A stretch of 64,000 bases of DNA from Spirosoma fluviale (GTDB taxonomy: Bacteria; Bacteroidota; Bacteroidia; Cytophagales; Spirosomataceae): positions 310,001-374,000 of the forward strand of contig CAMDJW010000001.1 of the NCBI GenBank assembly GCA_945901025.1. Direction: 5' to 3'. The translations under genes were made by a program, and so were the position numbers. The notes beneath the pieces were generated by a model. It saw only the letters and a list, made by a program, of their open reading frames with translations. It was not told where the DNA came from and did not search any database. Within the stretch, counting starts at the first letter, position 1; every line of letters begins with the position of its first letter. Below are positions 17,420 through 26,349 of the stretch, one piece after another.

Positions 17420-19225
17420 CTATGCAGGTTTAGCAATCTCTACCAAAACCCTTTTACCCTTAATTTGAGCACCTGCCATTTTTTCTAAAACAACATTGGC
17501 ATACTCCTTAGGAACATCCACATAGGTATGCTTATTCTCAATTTGTATTTGACCTAATACATTTCCTGGAATTCCAGACTCCCCAGCAAAGGCGCCTACA
17601 ATATTAGAAGGCGATATTTTTTCATCAAATCCAATGTTAACAAACATTCGGACCATATTTTCATCTGAACGATAAGGCTTTCCTTCACGATCCATGCGAG
17701 GGCCTCTCGGAGCTGATGAACGATCACGATCGTTTCCTCTTTCAAAACGTCCGCCTCGATCTCCACCACCACGAGAATCGCGATCAAAGCGACCAGCACC
17801 TCTTCGGCCATCACGGTCTCCACCACGATCATTGCGATCTCTAAATCCTCCACCCCCGCGCTCATCACGGCCATATTTGCGTGATTGACGTTCAAGCTCT
17901 CCCTCTAAATTTTCATCACCAAACTCATTTTTCTGAACTCCCATGCTCAATTTAACTAGAGCACTTACAATCTGATCTACTGTAAATCCAGCATGTTGCA
18001 AGTTAGGTAACGCATCAGCAAATAAATCCAAATCGCCCTCTCCGATCGTACTAGCGACACGTTCAATAAACATGCCTTTTTTAATCCCCACCACATCAGA
18101 GAAAGTTGGAATTACTCCCTTATCTATTTTAACTTTGGTATAGTTCATAATTTCACGTAAACGATTACGTTCAGAACCCACAACCAAGGTAAAAGCCTTA
18201 CCAAATTTACCAGCACGACCTGTTCTACCGATCCGGTGTACATAATATTCTTCGTCCAATGGAATGTCATAATTAATTACGGCATCCACATTTTCAACAT
18301 CCAATCCACGAGCTGCAACATCAGTTGCAACTAAAAAACTAACATTTCCTGAGCGAAAACGATTCATCACTTGAGTACGCTGACTTTGCCTTAAATCGCC
18401 ATGCAAGCCCTCAGCTGCATATCCTCTTAACGCTAACTCTTCAACAACCTCGTCAACCCGCTTTTTCTGATTACAGAATATTAAGACTAATTTTAATGCA
18501 TAAAAATCGATCAAACGGGTAGTAACCTCCATTTTAGCTCTTCCTTTAACATCAAAATATAATTGCTCAATATTAACATTGGTAATCTCATTTTTAACGA
18601 CCTTAACTAATTTAGGATCTGTTAAAAAACGATTTGTCAAAGCCAAAATAGGCTTAGACATCGTGGCTGAAAATAAAACAGTCTGACGCTCATTCGGTAT
18701 TTCTTCCAAAATACTTTCAATGTCCTCACGGAAACCCATGTCTAGCATTTCATCCGCCTCATCCAAAACGACCATCGAGGTCTGATTCAATTTCAACGCA
18801 CGGCGCTCAATTAAGTCAATCACACGCCCAGGAGTACCTACGACAATGTTTGCTCCCGCTTTTAAGGATTTGATTTGTCGATCGATCGAATCACCCCCAT
18901 AAACAGTGGTCACCCAAACTCCTTTTGTGAATTTTGACAACTTTCTCATTTCTTCTGAAACCTGAACCGCTAATTCACGGGTAGGACATAAAATGATCGC
19001 TTGAACAAATTTCTCAAATGGAACAATATGCTCAATCATAGGTATTCCGAATGCAGCGGTTTTTCCAGTGCCTGTTTGCGCCTGACCGATAACATCTCTA
19101 CCCTCCATTACATATGGAATTGCTTCTGATTGAATGGGAGAAGCAAATTCAAAGCCCATTTCTTTAACTGCGGCTTGGATTCCTTCCGATAAGGGAAGCG
19201 AATCAAAGCGAATTTTTTCACTCAT
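17420..19225 (-). CDS. DEAD-box RNA helicase with RGG-like linker and DbpA-type RNA-binding domain (CsdA/DeaD type)
   Basis: The 601-residue protein has all helicase motifs: Q-motif FASPIQSEAIP, AQTGTGKT (49-56), PTRELA, GTPGR, DEAD (155-158), SAT, ARGLD and HRIGRTGR. A low-complexity stretch rich in Arg, Gly and Asp (about 450-520) leads to a C-terminal RNA-recognition domain of the DbpA/CsdA family (VRMFVNIGFDEKISPSNIVGAF... then LVEIAKPA). This architecture is typical of cold-shock helicases acting in ribosome assembly and mRNA decay. It has its own promoter and a long leader, which suggests post-transcriptional control. Antisense open frames inside the Arg/Gly stretch are shadows. Confidence 0.93.
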   Translation of the reverse strand: MSEKIRFDSLPLSEGIQAAVKEMGFEFASPIQSEAIPYVMEGRDVIGQAQTGTGKTAAFGIPMIEHIVPFEKFVQAIILCPTRELAVQVSEEMRKLSKFTKGVWVTTVYGGDSIDRQIKSLKAGANIVVGTPGRVIDLIERRALKLNQTSMVVLDEADEMLDMGFREDIESILEEIPNERQTVLFSATMSKPILALTNRFLTDPKLVKVVKNEITNVNIEQLYFDVKGRAKMEVTTRLIDFYALKLVLIFCNQKKRVDEVVEELALRGYAAEGLHGDLRQSQRTQVMNRFRSGNVSFLVATDVAARGLDVENVDAVINYDIPLDEEYYVHRIGRTGRAGKFGKAFTLVVGSERNRLREIMNYTKVKIDKGVIPTFSDVVGIKKGMFIERVASTIGEGDLDLFADALPNLQHAGFTVDQIVSALVKLSMGVQKNEFGDENLEGELERQSRKYGRDERGGGGFRDRNDRGGDRDGRRGAGRFDRDSRGGGDRGGRFERGNDRDRSSAPRGPRMDREGKPYRSDENMVRMFVNIGFDEKISPSNIVGAFAGESGIPGNVLGQIQIENKHTYVDVPKEYANVVLEKMAGAQIKGKRVLVEIAKPA

Positions 19226-19352
19226 TTAGATATATTTTAATTACGATGCCCGAACACATCCGTAATTTAACTCTTGCCAATAGCCCTAAGTAAAAGGAAA
19301 GGGATTTACATTAAATGTAAAAAGAGTTTGTGCGGATGTATTTGTACTTATT
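19226..19352 (-). promoter_or_regulatory. Long 5' leader of the DEAD-box helicase mRNA
   Basis: From the predicted start near 19352 to the ATG at 19225 there are about 127 bases without a gene. The leader holds a perfect inverted repeat TTTACAT-TAA-ATGTAAA (19305-19321), and a 7-base arm ACATCCG (19256-19262) that can pair with CGGATGT (19333-19339), enclosing it. Long leaders of this kind are known for cold-shock helicase genes; a regulatory function here is inference. Confidence 0.45.
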
Positions 19353-19357
19353 TATCA

Positions 19358-19365
19358 CAAAAGTA
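19358..19365 (-). promoter_or_regulatory. -7 promoter element of the DEAD-box helicase gene
   Basis: The minus strand reads TACTTTTG, an exact TAnnTTTG match, about 133 bases before the helicase ATG. Confidence 0.5.
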
Positions 19366-19398
19366 TCTTATTAATCTATATAAACCTAATATATTGTA

Positions 19399-20643
19399 TT
19401 ATTTCAATAAATTACGCTTGGTAAAAATAAATTTGACTTGAGAATTAGCCTGACTATTTGCACTTTCTACACTAGCTTGAACACCAATTTTTTTGAATGA
19501 AAGCCCTTCGCCAACTAGTCGATTTTTTATACTAAAACCACGTTTAAAGGAAGATTTGTCATCTTTATTTGATATGGCAGAAATCTGAACATCCACATTT
19601 TTAGATTTATTCATTTGAATCGAAAGTTGCTTAAATAAATAATCCGTGGGCTTCAATAATAAATCTGTATTCTCATCAAAAACAAGTTCTTGGCAAGTTA
19701 ATTCTAAGGGGGATGTTTGTGTTGAATCAATTAAATAAGCATGTAAATCGACCAAGATAGATTTCTTGGGTACAACGTATTGAGTGCCATCTGGCCAATT
19801 TAACGTAAAAAGGGAATCATTCTTAATTCGATTAGAATCTAAAACCGCTTTTGTTAAACTATCATTTAATTTATTCAAACTGTCTATCGGAATTACCTCT
19901 TCTAAATCCGAGGTGATTTCTGGATCTACCTTAGGCCTTAATAACGTATACCAAAGCGTAAATCCGCTCAAAATGAGGGTAATTACAATATATAAAAGAT
20001 TTTTTTTGTCAAATAGATTATACTTTGACTTAACCTCATCTCTTTCCGGATCTTCGGTTAAATAAACTAATGCCTCAGGATCTAGTTTTACTACGTAGGA
20101 AAGTATTAAAATATCAGAAATTGCAAAACGTAAATTGGATGGACACAATATGCTAAAATCACCCTTTTTAAGAATAAAAAACTCAGCAAACGATTTCCAG
20201 TCTTTTAATGATTCGTAGTCTTCTTCTTTTAATTTGAATCCATATAAACCAAAAACTACACTTAAACCTTTCAAAAACGATGAACTTTTGCATCCTAGTT
20301 CCTTAGAAATCAACATCGCAATCGCACTCTTTTTATCCGGAATAAGAATTCCAATTAAGCCTTCTCCATAATGACTAATTTCTTCTAATTGTAATTTAGT
20401 TGCATTTCCAGCCTGAAGTTCCTCTATAGCGACACGCGGGATTGGCTTTTGTAAAATAAAATTATAAAGAGCATTGAATCGGATTCGGTTACGAATAAGT
20501 TTTAACAATCCACCTAAAATAATTGCCTCCCAAACAGGGATCAACTCTTCTACTTTGGGTTCTGACTCACCAGTAAATAAAGAGATTCTGCGAATCACAT
20601 TTCCGCGCAAATCTTCTTGAATGACACCAAATAATTCCCCCAT
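19399..20643 (-). CDS. DUF937 N-terminal, single-pass, OmpA-like C-terminal envelope protein
   Basis: From the ATG at 20643 the protein has 414 residues. The N-terminal half ([16 protein letters not shown]..., [12 protein letters not shown]) resembles the DUF937/YidB-like helical domain. One transmembrane helix lies at about 216-235 ([20 protein letters not shown]). The C-terminal 120 residues look like a diverged OmpA domain ([14 protein letters not shown] as first strand, then a NxxxSxxR-like helix), which would bind peptidoglycan in the periplasm. The frame is open upstream to 20742, but a promoter element at 20668-20661 lies inside that extension, so the shorter start is used. Function unknown; assignment is moderate. 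Confidence 0.65.
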   Translation of the reverse strand: MGELFGVIQEDLRGNVIRRISLFTGESEPKVEELIPVWEAIILGGLLKLIRNRIRFNALYNFILQKPIPRVAIEELQAGNATKLQLEEISHYGEGLIGILIPDKKSAIAMLISKELGCKSSSFLKGLSVVFGLYGFKLKEEDYESLKDWKSFAEFFILKKGDFSILCPSNLRFAISDILILSYVVKLDPEALVYLTEDPERDEVKSKYNLFDKKNLLYIVITLILSGFTLWYTLLRPKVDPEITSDLEEVIPIDSLNKLNDSLTKAVLDSNRIKNDSLFTLNWPDGTQYVVPKKSILVDLHAYLIDSTQTSPLELTCQELVFDENTDLLLKPTDYLFKQLSIQMNKSKNVDVQISAISNKDDKSSFKRGFSIKNRLVGEGLSFKKIGVQASVESANSQANSQVKFIFTKRNLLK

Positions 20644-20660
20644 AGTTTTTATTTCAAATA

Positions 20661-20668
20661 CAAAATTA
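20661..20668 (-). promoter_or_regulatory. -7 promoter element of the DUF937/OmpA-like gene
   Basis: The minus strand reads TAATTTTG, an exact match, 17 bases before the ATG at 20643; it excludes the longer reading frame. Confidence 0.55.
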
Positions 20669-20742
20669 CAAGTACTGGAGCATATATAAGAATTATTTTT
20701 TGCATATTTTTTTCTTTTATTCTCTGTAAACTTTACATTCAT

Positions 20743-20750
20743 TACCTTTG
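20743..20750 (+). promoter_or_regulatory. -7 promoter element of hisB, almost touching the start codon
   Basis: TACCTTTG is an exact TAnnTTTG match that ends four bases before the ATG at 20755. Transcription would start at or within a few bases of the ATG, implying a leaderless or nearly leaderless mRNA. Confidence 0.5.
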
Positions 20751-20754
20751 TACC

Positions 20755-21867
20755 ATGAAGAAAGTATTATTCATAGACCGGGATGGCACTTTAATAATTG
20801 AGCCTCAGCCAGACCAGCAAGTTGACAGTTTAGAAAAATTGTCATTTTTGCCTCATGTCATATCTAATTTAAAGAAGATACACGAAGAATTCGACTTTGA
20901 ATTAGTTATGGTCACTAACCAAGATGGACTAGGTACTGCCTCATTTCCGGAAGATACGTTTTGGCCAGCCCAAAACAAAATGCTGGAAATTTTAGCTTCA
21001 GAAGGAATTGTATTTTCAAATATTTTAATTGATAAATCTTTTGCAAAAGACAATCTACCTACTAGAAAACCGGGTCTAGGTTTATTAGGGGAATATCTGA
21101 CGGCCAATTATGATTTAAATAATTCATATGTCATAGGTGACCGAATCACGGACATTCAATTAGCTAAAAATTTGGGTGCAAAAGCATTATTCATCAGTGA
21201 TTTAGAGATACCTACTGAATTAAAACGCATCACTGCGCTACAAACCACTGATTGGAATGATATATATTCCTTTTTTAAATTACCCGAACGCCTAATCAGT
21301 CATACTAGAAACACAAATGAAACTAAAATTACCATCCAGTTGAACCTAGATGGAAAGGGTAATGCCAATAACCAAACTGGTTTAGCCTTTTTTGATCACA
21401 TGTTAGATCAAATCGCAAAACATGGTAACATTGATCTCACAGTACAAGTTCAGGGGGATTTACATATAGACGAACACCACACCATTGAAGATACTGGGAT
21501 TGCCCTAGGTGAAGCATTTTTGTTAGCTCTAGGTCAAAAGAAAGGCATAGCTCGATACGGATTTTTATTGCCCATGGATGATTGTTTAGCCCAAGTGGCT
21601 TTAGATTTCTCTGGTCGAAACTGGCTTGTTTGGGAAGCTGAATTTAAAAGAGAGAAGATCGGTGAGATGCCAACAGAAATGTTCAGTCACTTCTTTAAAT
21701 CTTTTTCAGATGCAGCCAAATGCAATTTGAATATTAAGGCTGAAGGAGAAAACGAGCATCACAAAATCGAATCGATTTTTAAGGCATTTGCCAAATCAAT
21801 CCAATTAGCCGTTAAAAGAGATATAAATAATTTAAATTCTTTGCCTAGTACAAAAGGATTACTATAA
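20755..21867 (+). CDS. hisB: Bifunctional histidinol-phosphatase / imidazoleglycerol-phosphate dehydratase
   Basis: The 370-residue protein joins an N-terminal HAD-type histidinol-phosphate phosphatase (nucleophile motif FIDRDGTL with Asp8 and Asp10, [25 protein letters not shown]) to a C-terminal IGP dehydratase (from about residue 180; [44 protein letters not shown]). It catalyses steps 6 and 8 of histidine synthesis. The zinc-binding Cys/His loop known from E. coli HisB is replaced by a Cys-free stretch ([15 protein letters not shown]). No other his genes are nearby, so it is separated from any his operon in this window. Its promoter lies immediately before the ATG. Confidence 0.95.
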   Translation: MKKVLFIDRDGTLIIEPQPDQQVDSLEKLSFLPHVISNLKKIHEEFDFELVMVTNQDGLGTASFPEDTFWPAQNKMLEILASEGIVFSNILIDKSFAKDNLPTRKPGLGLLGEYLTANYDLNNSYVIGDRITDIQLAKNLGAKALFISDLEIPTELKRITALQTTDWNDIYSFFKLPERLISHTRNTNETKITIQLNLDGKGNANNQTGLAFFDHMLDQIAKHGNIDLTVQVQGDLHIDEHHTIEDTGIALGEAFLLALGQKKGIARYGFLLPMDDCLAQVALDFSGRNWLVWEAEFKREKIGEMPTEMFSHFFKSFSDAAKCNLNIKAEGENEHHKIESIFKAFAKSIQLAVKRDINNLNSLPSTKGLL

Positions 21868-21876
21868 TTAATTTCA

Positions 21877-21884
21877 TAATTTTG
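21877..21884 (+). promoter_or_regulatory. -7 promoter element of a small membrane-protein gene
   Basis: TAATTTTG is an exact TAnnTTTG match, 18 bases before the ATG at 21903 and after the hisB stop. Confidence 0.5.
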
Positions 21885-21902
21885 AGTAAAATTTAACAAC
21901 AT

Positions 21903-22001
21903 ATGGGATATTCAGGAGCCGCCTTTTTTATCATTTTATTTGCACTAGCTATTGTAATAGGAGTTAAACTTCAAAAAATTTACAAGGAAAGAGGTAAATA
22001 A
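21903..22001 (+). CDS. Small single-pass membrane protein, 32 residues
   Basis: An ATG at 21903 opens a 32-codon frame, MGYSGAAFFIILFALAIVIG followed by a basic tail VKLQKIYKERGK. About 16 hydrophobic residues form one transmembrane helix, and the positive tail predicts the C-terminus inside. It fills the gap between hisB and the convergent radC and has its own promoter-like element 18 bases upstream, which argues for a real gene. I do not recognise a family. Proteins this small are usually accessory to a larger membrane complex, but nothing here says which one. Confidence 0.6.
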   Translation: MGYSGAAFFIILFALAIVIGVKLQKIYKERGK

Positions 22002-22004
22002 AAA

Positions 22005-22706
22005 TTAAAGTATTCCTTCATCGGCAAAACTGAAATAGGTATCTGAAGACACAATTAAGTGATCAGAAATTTGTATTTCAAATAATCCTGCTGCTTCAAT
22101 AATTTTTTTAGTTAGATGCTTATCGGCCGTACTGGGATTTAATTGGCCAGATGGGTGGTTATGAGCTAAAATAATGGCTGACGATGTTTGCTCTAAAGCA
22201 GATTTAAACAATAGTTTTAAATCCACTGAAGTACCAGCCACTCCACCCACACTAAATTTTTCTAATTTAATTAATCGAGAAGCACGATTTAAATGAATAA
22301 TCCAAAATTCTTCATGGGATAAATCGCTTAAGTGAGGCCTTAATATGTTATAAGCATCTTTTGAAGCTAATATGGTGTCAATCCGATGTGTTGCTTCAAA
22401 AACCATTCGACGACGTCCCAGCTCTAAAGCAGCCACTAAAACGGAAGATTTAGCCTTCCCAATCCCTTTGAATTTCATGAAGTCAAATTGATTAAAACGG
22501 CCTAACTTATTTAAATCTCCTTGTATTGAATTCAATATATCCTTTGAAAGATCTAAAGCTGATTTATTAGGAATCCCCGAACCTATTAATAAGGAAAGTA
22601 TTTCTTCTATCCGCAAAGTATCTTTCCCCTTGATCGCCATCAACTCACGTGGCCTCTCCTCTAATCGAATTTCTTTGATTTTACCTCCATCAAGTACATA
22701 ATTCAT
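22005..22706 (-). CDS. radC: RadC family JAB/MPN domain protein
   Basis: The 233-residue protein starts at the ATG at 22706 (MNYVLDGGKIKEIRLEERPRE). It has an N-terminal helix-hairpin-helix-like domain (FKGIGKAKSSVLVAALELGRR) and a C-terminal JAB1/MPN metalloprotease-like domain with the zinc motif HNHPSGQLNPSTADKHLT and DHLIV. RadC was once linked to repair, but its role is uncertain and other studies assign no repair function. The frame continues 12 codons upstream into the rpsT terminator region, so the internal ATG is preferred. Confidence 0.93.
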   Translation of the reverse strand: MNYVLDGGKIKEIRLEERPRELMAIKGKDTLRIEEILSLLIGSGIPNKSALDLSKDILNSIQGDLNKLGRFNQFDFMKFKGIGKAKSSVLVAALELGRRRMVFEATHRIDTILASKDAYNILRPHLSDLSHEEFWIIHLNRASRLIKLEKFSVGGVAGTSVDLKLLFKSALEQTSSAIILAHNHPSGQLNPSTADKHLTKKIIEAAGLFEIQISDHLIVSSDTYFSFADEGIL

Positions 22707-22744
22707 CTGAACATTTTTCCTGAAGGTAATCCTTATAAACAAGA

Positions 22745-22766
22745 AAACCCCGCGATTGCGGGGTTT
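22745..22766 (-). terminator. Terminator of rpsT
   Basis: A perfect 9-base stem AAACCCCGC/GCGGGGTTT with a GATT loop lies between the rpsT stop and the radC start. On the minus strand it ends in TTTTC. Confidence 0.8.
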
Positions 22767-22789
22767 ATCAATATGCTGATAATCTAAAA

Positions 22790-23047
22790 CTATGCGGCTA
22801 ATTTATTCGCCAACTTAGCTAATTTAGATTTTTGATTTGCTACTTTATTCTTATGAATAATGTTTTTCTTAGCTAATTTATCTAACGCAGAAGAAACCTT
22901 TTTGTACAAATCAACCACAATAGATTTATCTGTTGTCAAACGAAGATTTTTAATCATCGTACGAGTTGACTTGTGTTGATAACGGTTACGCAAACGCTTT
23001 GATTCATTTGCTCTAATACGCTTTAATGCTGATTTATGATTTGCCAT
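22790..23047 (-). CDS. rpsT: 30S ribosomal protein S20
   Basis: This is an 85-residue basic protein starting MANHKSALKRIRANESKRLRNR, the S20 signature, with the usual three-helix content (STRTMIKNLR, AKKNIIHKNKVANQKSKLAKL). It binds 16S rRNA early in 30S assembly. It stands alone with its own terminator just downstream. S20 genes in other bacteria are autoregulated at translation; nothing visible here proves it. A near-match promoter TACATTTC lies upstream but was not strong enough to list separately. Confidence 0.97.
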   Translation of the reverse strand: MANHKSALKRIRANESKRLRNRYQHKSTRTMIKNLRLTTDKSIVVDLYKKVSSALDKLAKKNIIHKNKVANQKSKLAKLANKLAA

Positions 23048-23096
23048 TGTTTAAATAATCTTCTTCTAATAAAATTGAAATGTAAAATTAAACAAA

Positions 23097-24002
23097 ATGA
23101 TTTTAAAACACAACATACTGAACAAAAAAAGCTATAGGATGCTTATTATTTTACTCTTAACACTACATACAAGAGGATATTCTAGCGAATTAATCAAACC
23201 TTGGGGATTTTTTGCGCATAAATAAATAAACTCGATGGCGATATACACCTTGCCCATCGAAATGATACCATTTTACAAAAGGCATCAAAAAGAAATTGAG
23301 GATTTATCGGTTTTGCCAGACCAACGAAGATATATCATGGACAATGAGGCATCAAGGCATTATATTGATTTAGATCGATATAAGATTGCTGATATTCATT
23401 ATACAAGCTGGGCTGAAATAATTATAAATATTCATCAAGATAGTTTGGTCAAACATGGAATCGTTCCATGGCATATTCCCATTTTATACCAACAATTAAA
23501 ATATGCGTTTGTCCGTCGAGACACCATCAAGATCATCAAATTATCAGCAGAAATGGGACACTACATTGGAGATTTACATGTTCCATTGCATACGACGTCT
23601 AATTATGATGGACAAAATTCGGGGCAAACAGGATTACATGCCTTTTGGGAATCTCGTATTCCAGAACTATTAAATGAGGCATTAGAAGAGTGGGTTGGCC
23701 CAGCTACATTTGTCTCTAATGTAACTAAATCGGCCTGGGATTGGGTTTTAGAATCACATACTCAAGTGAAAATTTTAATTGACAAGGAAGCTAAATTAAA
23801 TGCTACTTTTAAGCAATCAAAGAAATATACGTTTGAAAAAAAAGGCAACGGACTACAAAAGAATTACAGCGTAGAATACAGTAAAAGATATCATCAAGTA
23901 CTTGACCATCAAATAGAAGATCGGTTTCAAAGTGCTTATAAACATGTAGGAGATATTTGGTTTTCTGCTTGGATTGAAGCGGGCCAACCCTTTTTTAAAT
24001 AA
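23097..24002 (+). pseudogene. S1/P1-type zinc nuclease or phospholipase C-like gene interrupted by an in-frame stop
   Basis: The long frame from ATG 23235 encodes a C-terminal body with family hallmarks (EASRHYIDLDRY, AEMGHYIGDLHVPLHTT, GLHAFWESRIPEL). The same frame is also open upstream: from ATG 23097 or 23139 it encodes a signal-peptide-like start (MLIILLLTLHTRGYSS) and then PWGFFAHK, which in this family supplies the N-terminal Trp and first His zinc ligands. TAA at 23223-23225 separates the two parts with no frame change (HK-stop-INSMAIYTLP). The downstream fragment alone lacks export signal and zinc ligands, so the gene is probably inactive unless the stop is read through or a base-call error. 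Confidence 0.75.
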
Positions 24003-24021
24003 AATTTCGCAATTTTACAGG

Positions 24022-25203
24022 ATGGAAGATATAAAATTTGTACAGCTTAAACCAGGAAAAGATTCACCAGTGAAGAGATTTCATCCTTGGATTTTCTCAG
24101 GAGCTATCTTAAAACAAAGTGATCATTTAAAAGATGGAGATTGGGTCAATGTAATCAGTTCAAGAGATGAGTTCTTAGGAACGGGCCATTTTCATCATGG
24201 AAGTATTTCTGTCAAAATTGTTTCTTTCCAAGAGATCTCGTCAAAAGAAGAATTCTGGATACAAAGAATTAAAAATGCCTATGAATTAAGGCAAAAGCTT
24301 CCATTGGGAGAAACGAATGCTTACCGACTCATACATGGTGAAGGGGACAGCTGTCCTGGATTAGTAATCGACCATTACAATGGAGTTTTTGTATTTCAGG
24401 CACATACCATTGGGATGCATTTAGATCGCATGGAAGTCGTAAACGCTTTAAAGCATGTTTTTGGAAAAAAGATTAAATCCATTTATGATAAGAGCAAAGA
24501 AACATTGCCACCTGAGTATGCTCAAAACTGCAACAATGATTATTTAGAAGGAAAAGTAGTTACACCTTATGAAATTATAGAAAATGGGATAAAATTTTCG
24601 GTCAATTGGGTTACTGGGCAAAAAACCGGTTTCTTTATTGACCAGCGCGATAATAGACAGTTACTATCGCTATATTCCAAAGACAAGACTATATTAAATA
24701 CATTTTGCTATTCAGGTGGGTTTTCTATGTATGCGCTTAAGGAAGGGGCGAAAAGAGTAGTTTCATTGGACACCTCAGCTAAAGCGATTGATTTAGTTAA
24801 TGCCAATTTAGCCTTAAATGAATTCCCAAATAAGAAACATGAGTCCATTGTAGGTGAAACCCTACCCTATTTAAAGAATTGCGAAGAAGAATTTGATATT
24901 ATTATTTTAGATCCACCTGCCTTTGCTAAATCAATCAGCAGTAAGCACAAGGCGCTTCAAGGGTATCAAAAAATCAATTATTTGGCTCTTAAAAAAATCA
25001 AGAAGAACGGTCTCATTTTCACATATTCATGCTCTCAAGTAATTACGAGAGACTTATTTTATAATATGTTAGTAGCCGCAGGTATAGAGACTGGTAGGGA
25101 AATCCAAGTCATTCATCAAATGACTCAGGCCCCAGACCATCCTATTAACTTATTTCACCCAGAAAGTAATTACTTAAAAGGATTTGTATTAAGAGTTACC
25201 TAA
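24022..25203 (+). CDS. rlmI: 23S rRNA (cytosine-1962-C5)-methyltransferase RlmI-like
   Basis: From the ATG at 24022 the protein has 393 residues: an N-terminal PUA domain (VKRFHPWIFSGAI, WVNVISSRDEFLGTGHF) and a class I SAM methyltransferase domain with LNTFCYSGGFSMYALKEGA, the acidic ribose-binding strand VVSLDTSAKAI, and the catalytic-site motif IIILDPPAFAKS. The family methylates C1962 of 23S rRNA; the exact site here is inferred. A longer open frame from 23974 runs into the preceding nuclease pseudogene and is not used. Its stop overlaps that of the convergent lepB by four bases. Confidence 0.88.
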   Translation: MEDIKFVQLKPGKDSPVKRFHPWIFSGAILKQSDHLKDGDWVNVISSRDEFLGTGHFHHGSISVKIVSFQEISSKEEFWIQRIKNAYELRQKLPLGETNAYRLIHGEGDSCPGLVIDHYNGVFVFQAHTIGMHLDRMEVVNALKHVFGKKIKSIYDKSKETLPPEYAQNCNNDYLEGKVVTPYEIIENGIKFSVNWVTGQKTGFFIDQRDNRQLLSLYSKDKTILNTFCYSGGFSMYALKEGAKRVVSLDTSAKAIDLVNANLALNEFPNKKHESIVGETLPYLKNCEEEFDIIILDPPAFAKSISSKHKALQGYQKINYLALKKIKKNGLIFTYSCSQVITRDLFYNMLVAAGIETGREIQVIHQMTQAPDHPINLFHPESNYLKGFVLRVT

Positions 25204-26348
25204 TTAACAAATCGGAAGATACGATTCCAACGAATTTTACCGGAGAAAAGGCCTTTGTTTGGATCTAGTGACATCCAAACAAATACTGCTTTTCCTACGA
25301 TATGGTCGGCAGGAACAAATCCCCAAAACCGAGAATCAGCTGAATTATGGCGATTATCCCCCATCATAAAATAGTAATCTTGTTTAAAAGTATAGCTATT
25401 TAATACTTTTCCATTTTGTAAAATTTTATCTCCGTCGATCGTTATGCTTTCGTTTCCTTCATACTTCTGAATAGCTTCTTGGTATAATTTAACGTTTTTA
25501 GCATCTAAAGTGACAGTCCAACCTTTTGCTGGAATTTGCAAAGGTCCAAACCAATCTCTATTCCATTTGAACTGCGTAGTGTCATGTGGAAAAATAGCTT
25601 CAAATGCCCGTCCTTTGACATCTTTAAATGAATCATAATCAAAAGTCTTAGGAAATGAAGATTTAGAAATTTCTGAAATCTTACTTAAAGATGTATTCAA
25701 TTTATATCCAACTAATTGGTTTAATGAGTCAGCCAGAGGCAACCAATCTGCGGAATCAAAGCTTGCGTCAGGAGAATTACGAATACCGAATTGGTCAAAA
25801 AAACTTTCTTCTAATGTTTCCTTCGTCTTCATAAAGACAGGATGTTGCATTCTTTCCGGATTTTCCAAGGCTTTATTATTAATAAATACCTGTTGGCCCC
25901 GAACTTCAATGACATCCCCTGGTGTTGCCACACACCTTTTTACGTAAAAAGTACGTAAATCTAATGGAGCATCTCCATCGTCTTCCCAATTAGGTGCATT
26001 AAATACAACGGCATCTCCTTTTTTAACCTCGGTGAAACCAGGCAAACGAAAGGTAGGCAAATTCAACCAACGTAAATAAGAAGGTATATTAGTGAACCAT
26101 ATTTTTTGATGCGTTAAAGGTAATTGTAATGGAGTTTTTGGAGTGCGCACCCCATAATGCATTTTACTAACAAACAAAAAATCGCCTACCATCAACGAAC
26201 TTTCCATAGAAGGAGTAGGAATCGTATATGCTTCAAAAAGGAAAAAGCGAATAAGAGTAGCCGCGACTACAGCAAATAAAACAGAATCCAGCCATTCTCT
26301 AAAGGCTGATTTTTGCGTAGGTTTTTTTGCGTCTTTGGAATTCATCAT
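25200..26348 (-). CDS. lepB: Signal peptidase I with a large insertion
   Basis: The 382-residue protein has an N-terminal transmembrane helix (about 23-40), nucleophile Ser47 in TPSMESSL, general base Lys137 in FYVKRCVATPGD, and the conserved C-terminal YYFMMGDNRHNSADSRFWGFVP. It removes signal peptides on the outer face of the inner membrane. Between the box containing Lys137 and the GDN box there is an extra stretch of about 130 residues (roughly 170-310), making it longer than E. coli LepB. It is the last gene of the parA-parB-DUF5683-dapB-phyH-lepB operon, one base after phyH. Confidence 0.95.
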   Translation of the reverse strand: MMNSKDAKKPTQKSAFREWLDSVLFAVVAATLIRFFLFEAYTIPTPSMESSLMVGDFLFVSKMHYGVRTPKTPLQLPLTHQKIWFTNIPSYLRWLNLPTFRLPGFTEVKKGDAVVFNAPNWEDDGDAPLDLRTFYVKRCVATPGDVIEVRGQQVFINNKALENPERMQHPVFMKTKETLEESFFDQFGIRNSPDASFDSADWLPLADSLNQLVGYKLNTSLSKISEISKSSFPKTFDYDSFKDVKGRAFEAIFPHDTTQFKWNRDWFGPLQIPAKGWTVTLDAKNVKLYQEAIQKYEGNESITIDGDKILQNGKVLNSYTFKQDYYFMMGDNRHNSADSRFWGFVPADHIVGKAVFVWMSLDPNKGLFSGKIRWNRIFRFVN

Positions 26349-26349
26349 A

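Noticed and set aside
17596-17895. Open frames on both strands inside the helicase gene near the Arg/Gly-rich linker
   Set aside because: They arise from the low-complexity repeat-like codons of the linker and have no start context or similarity.
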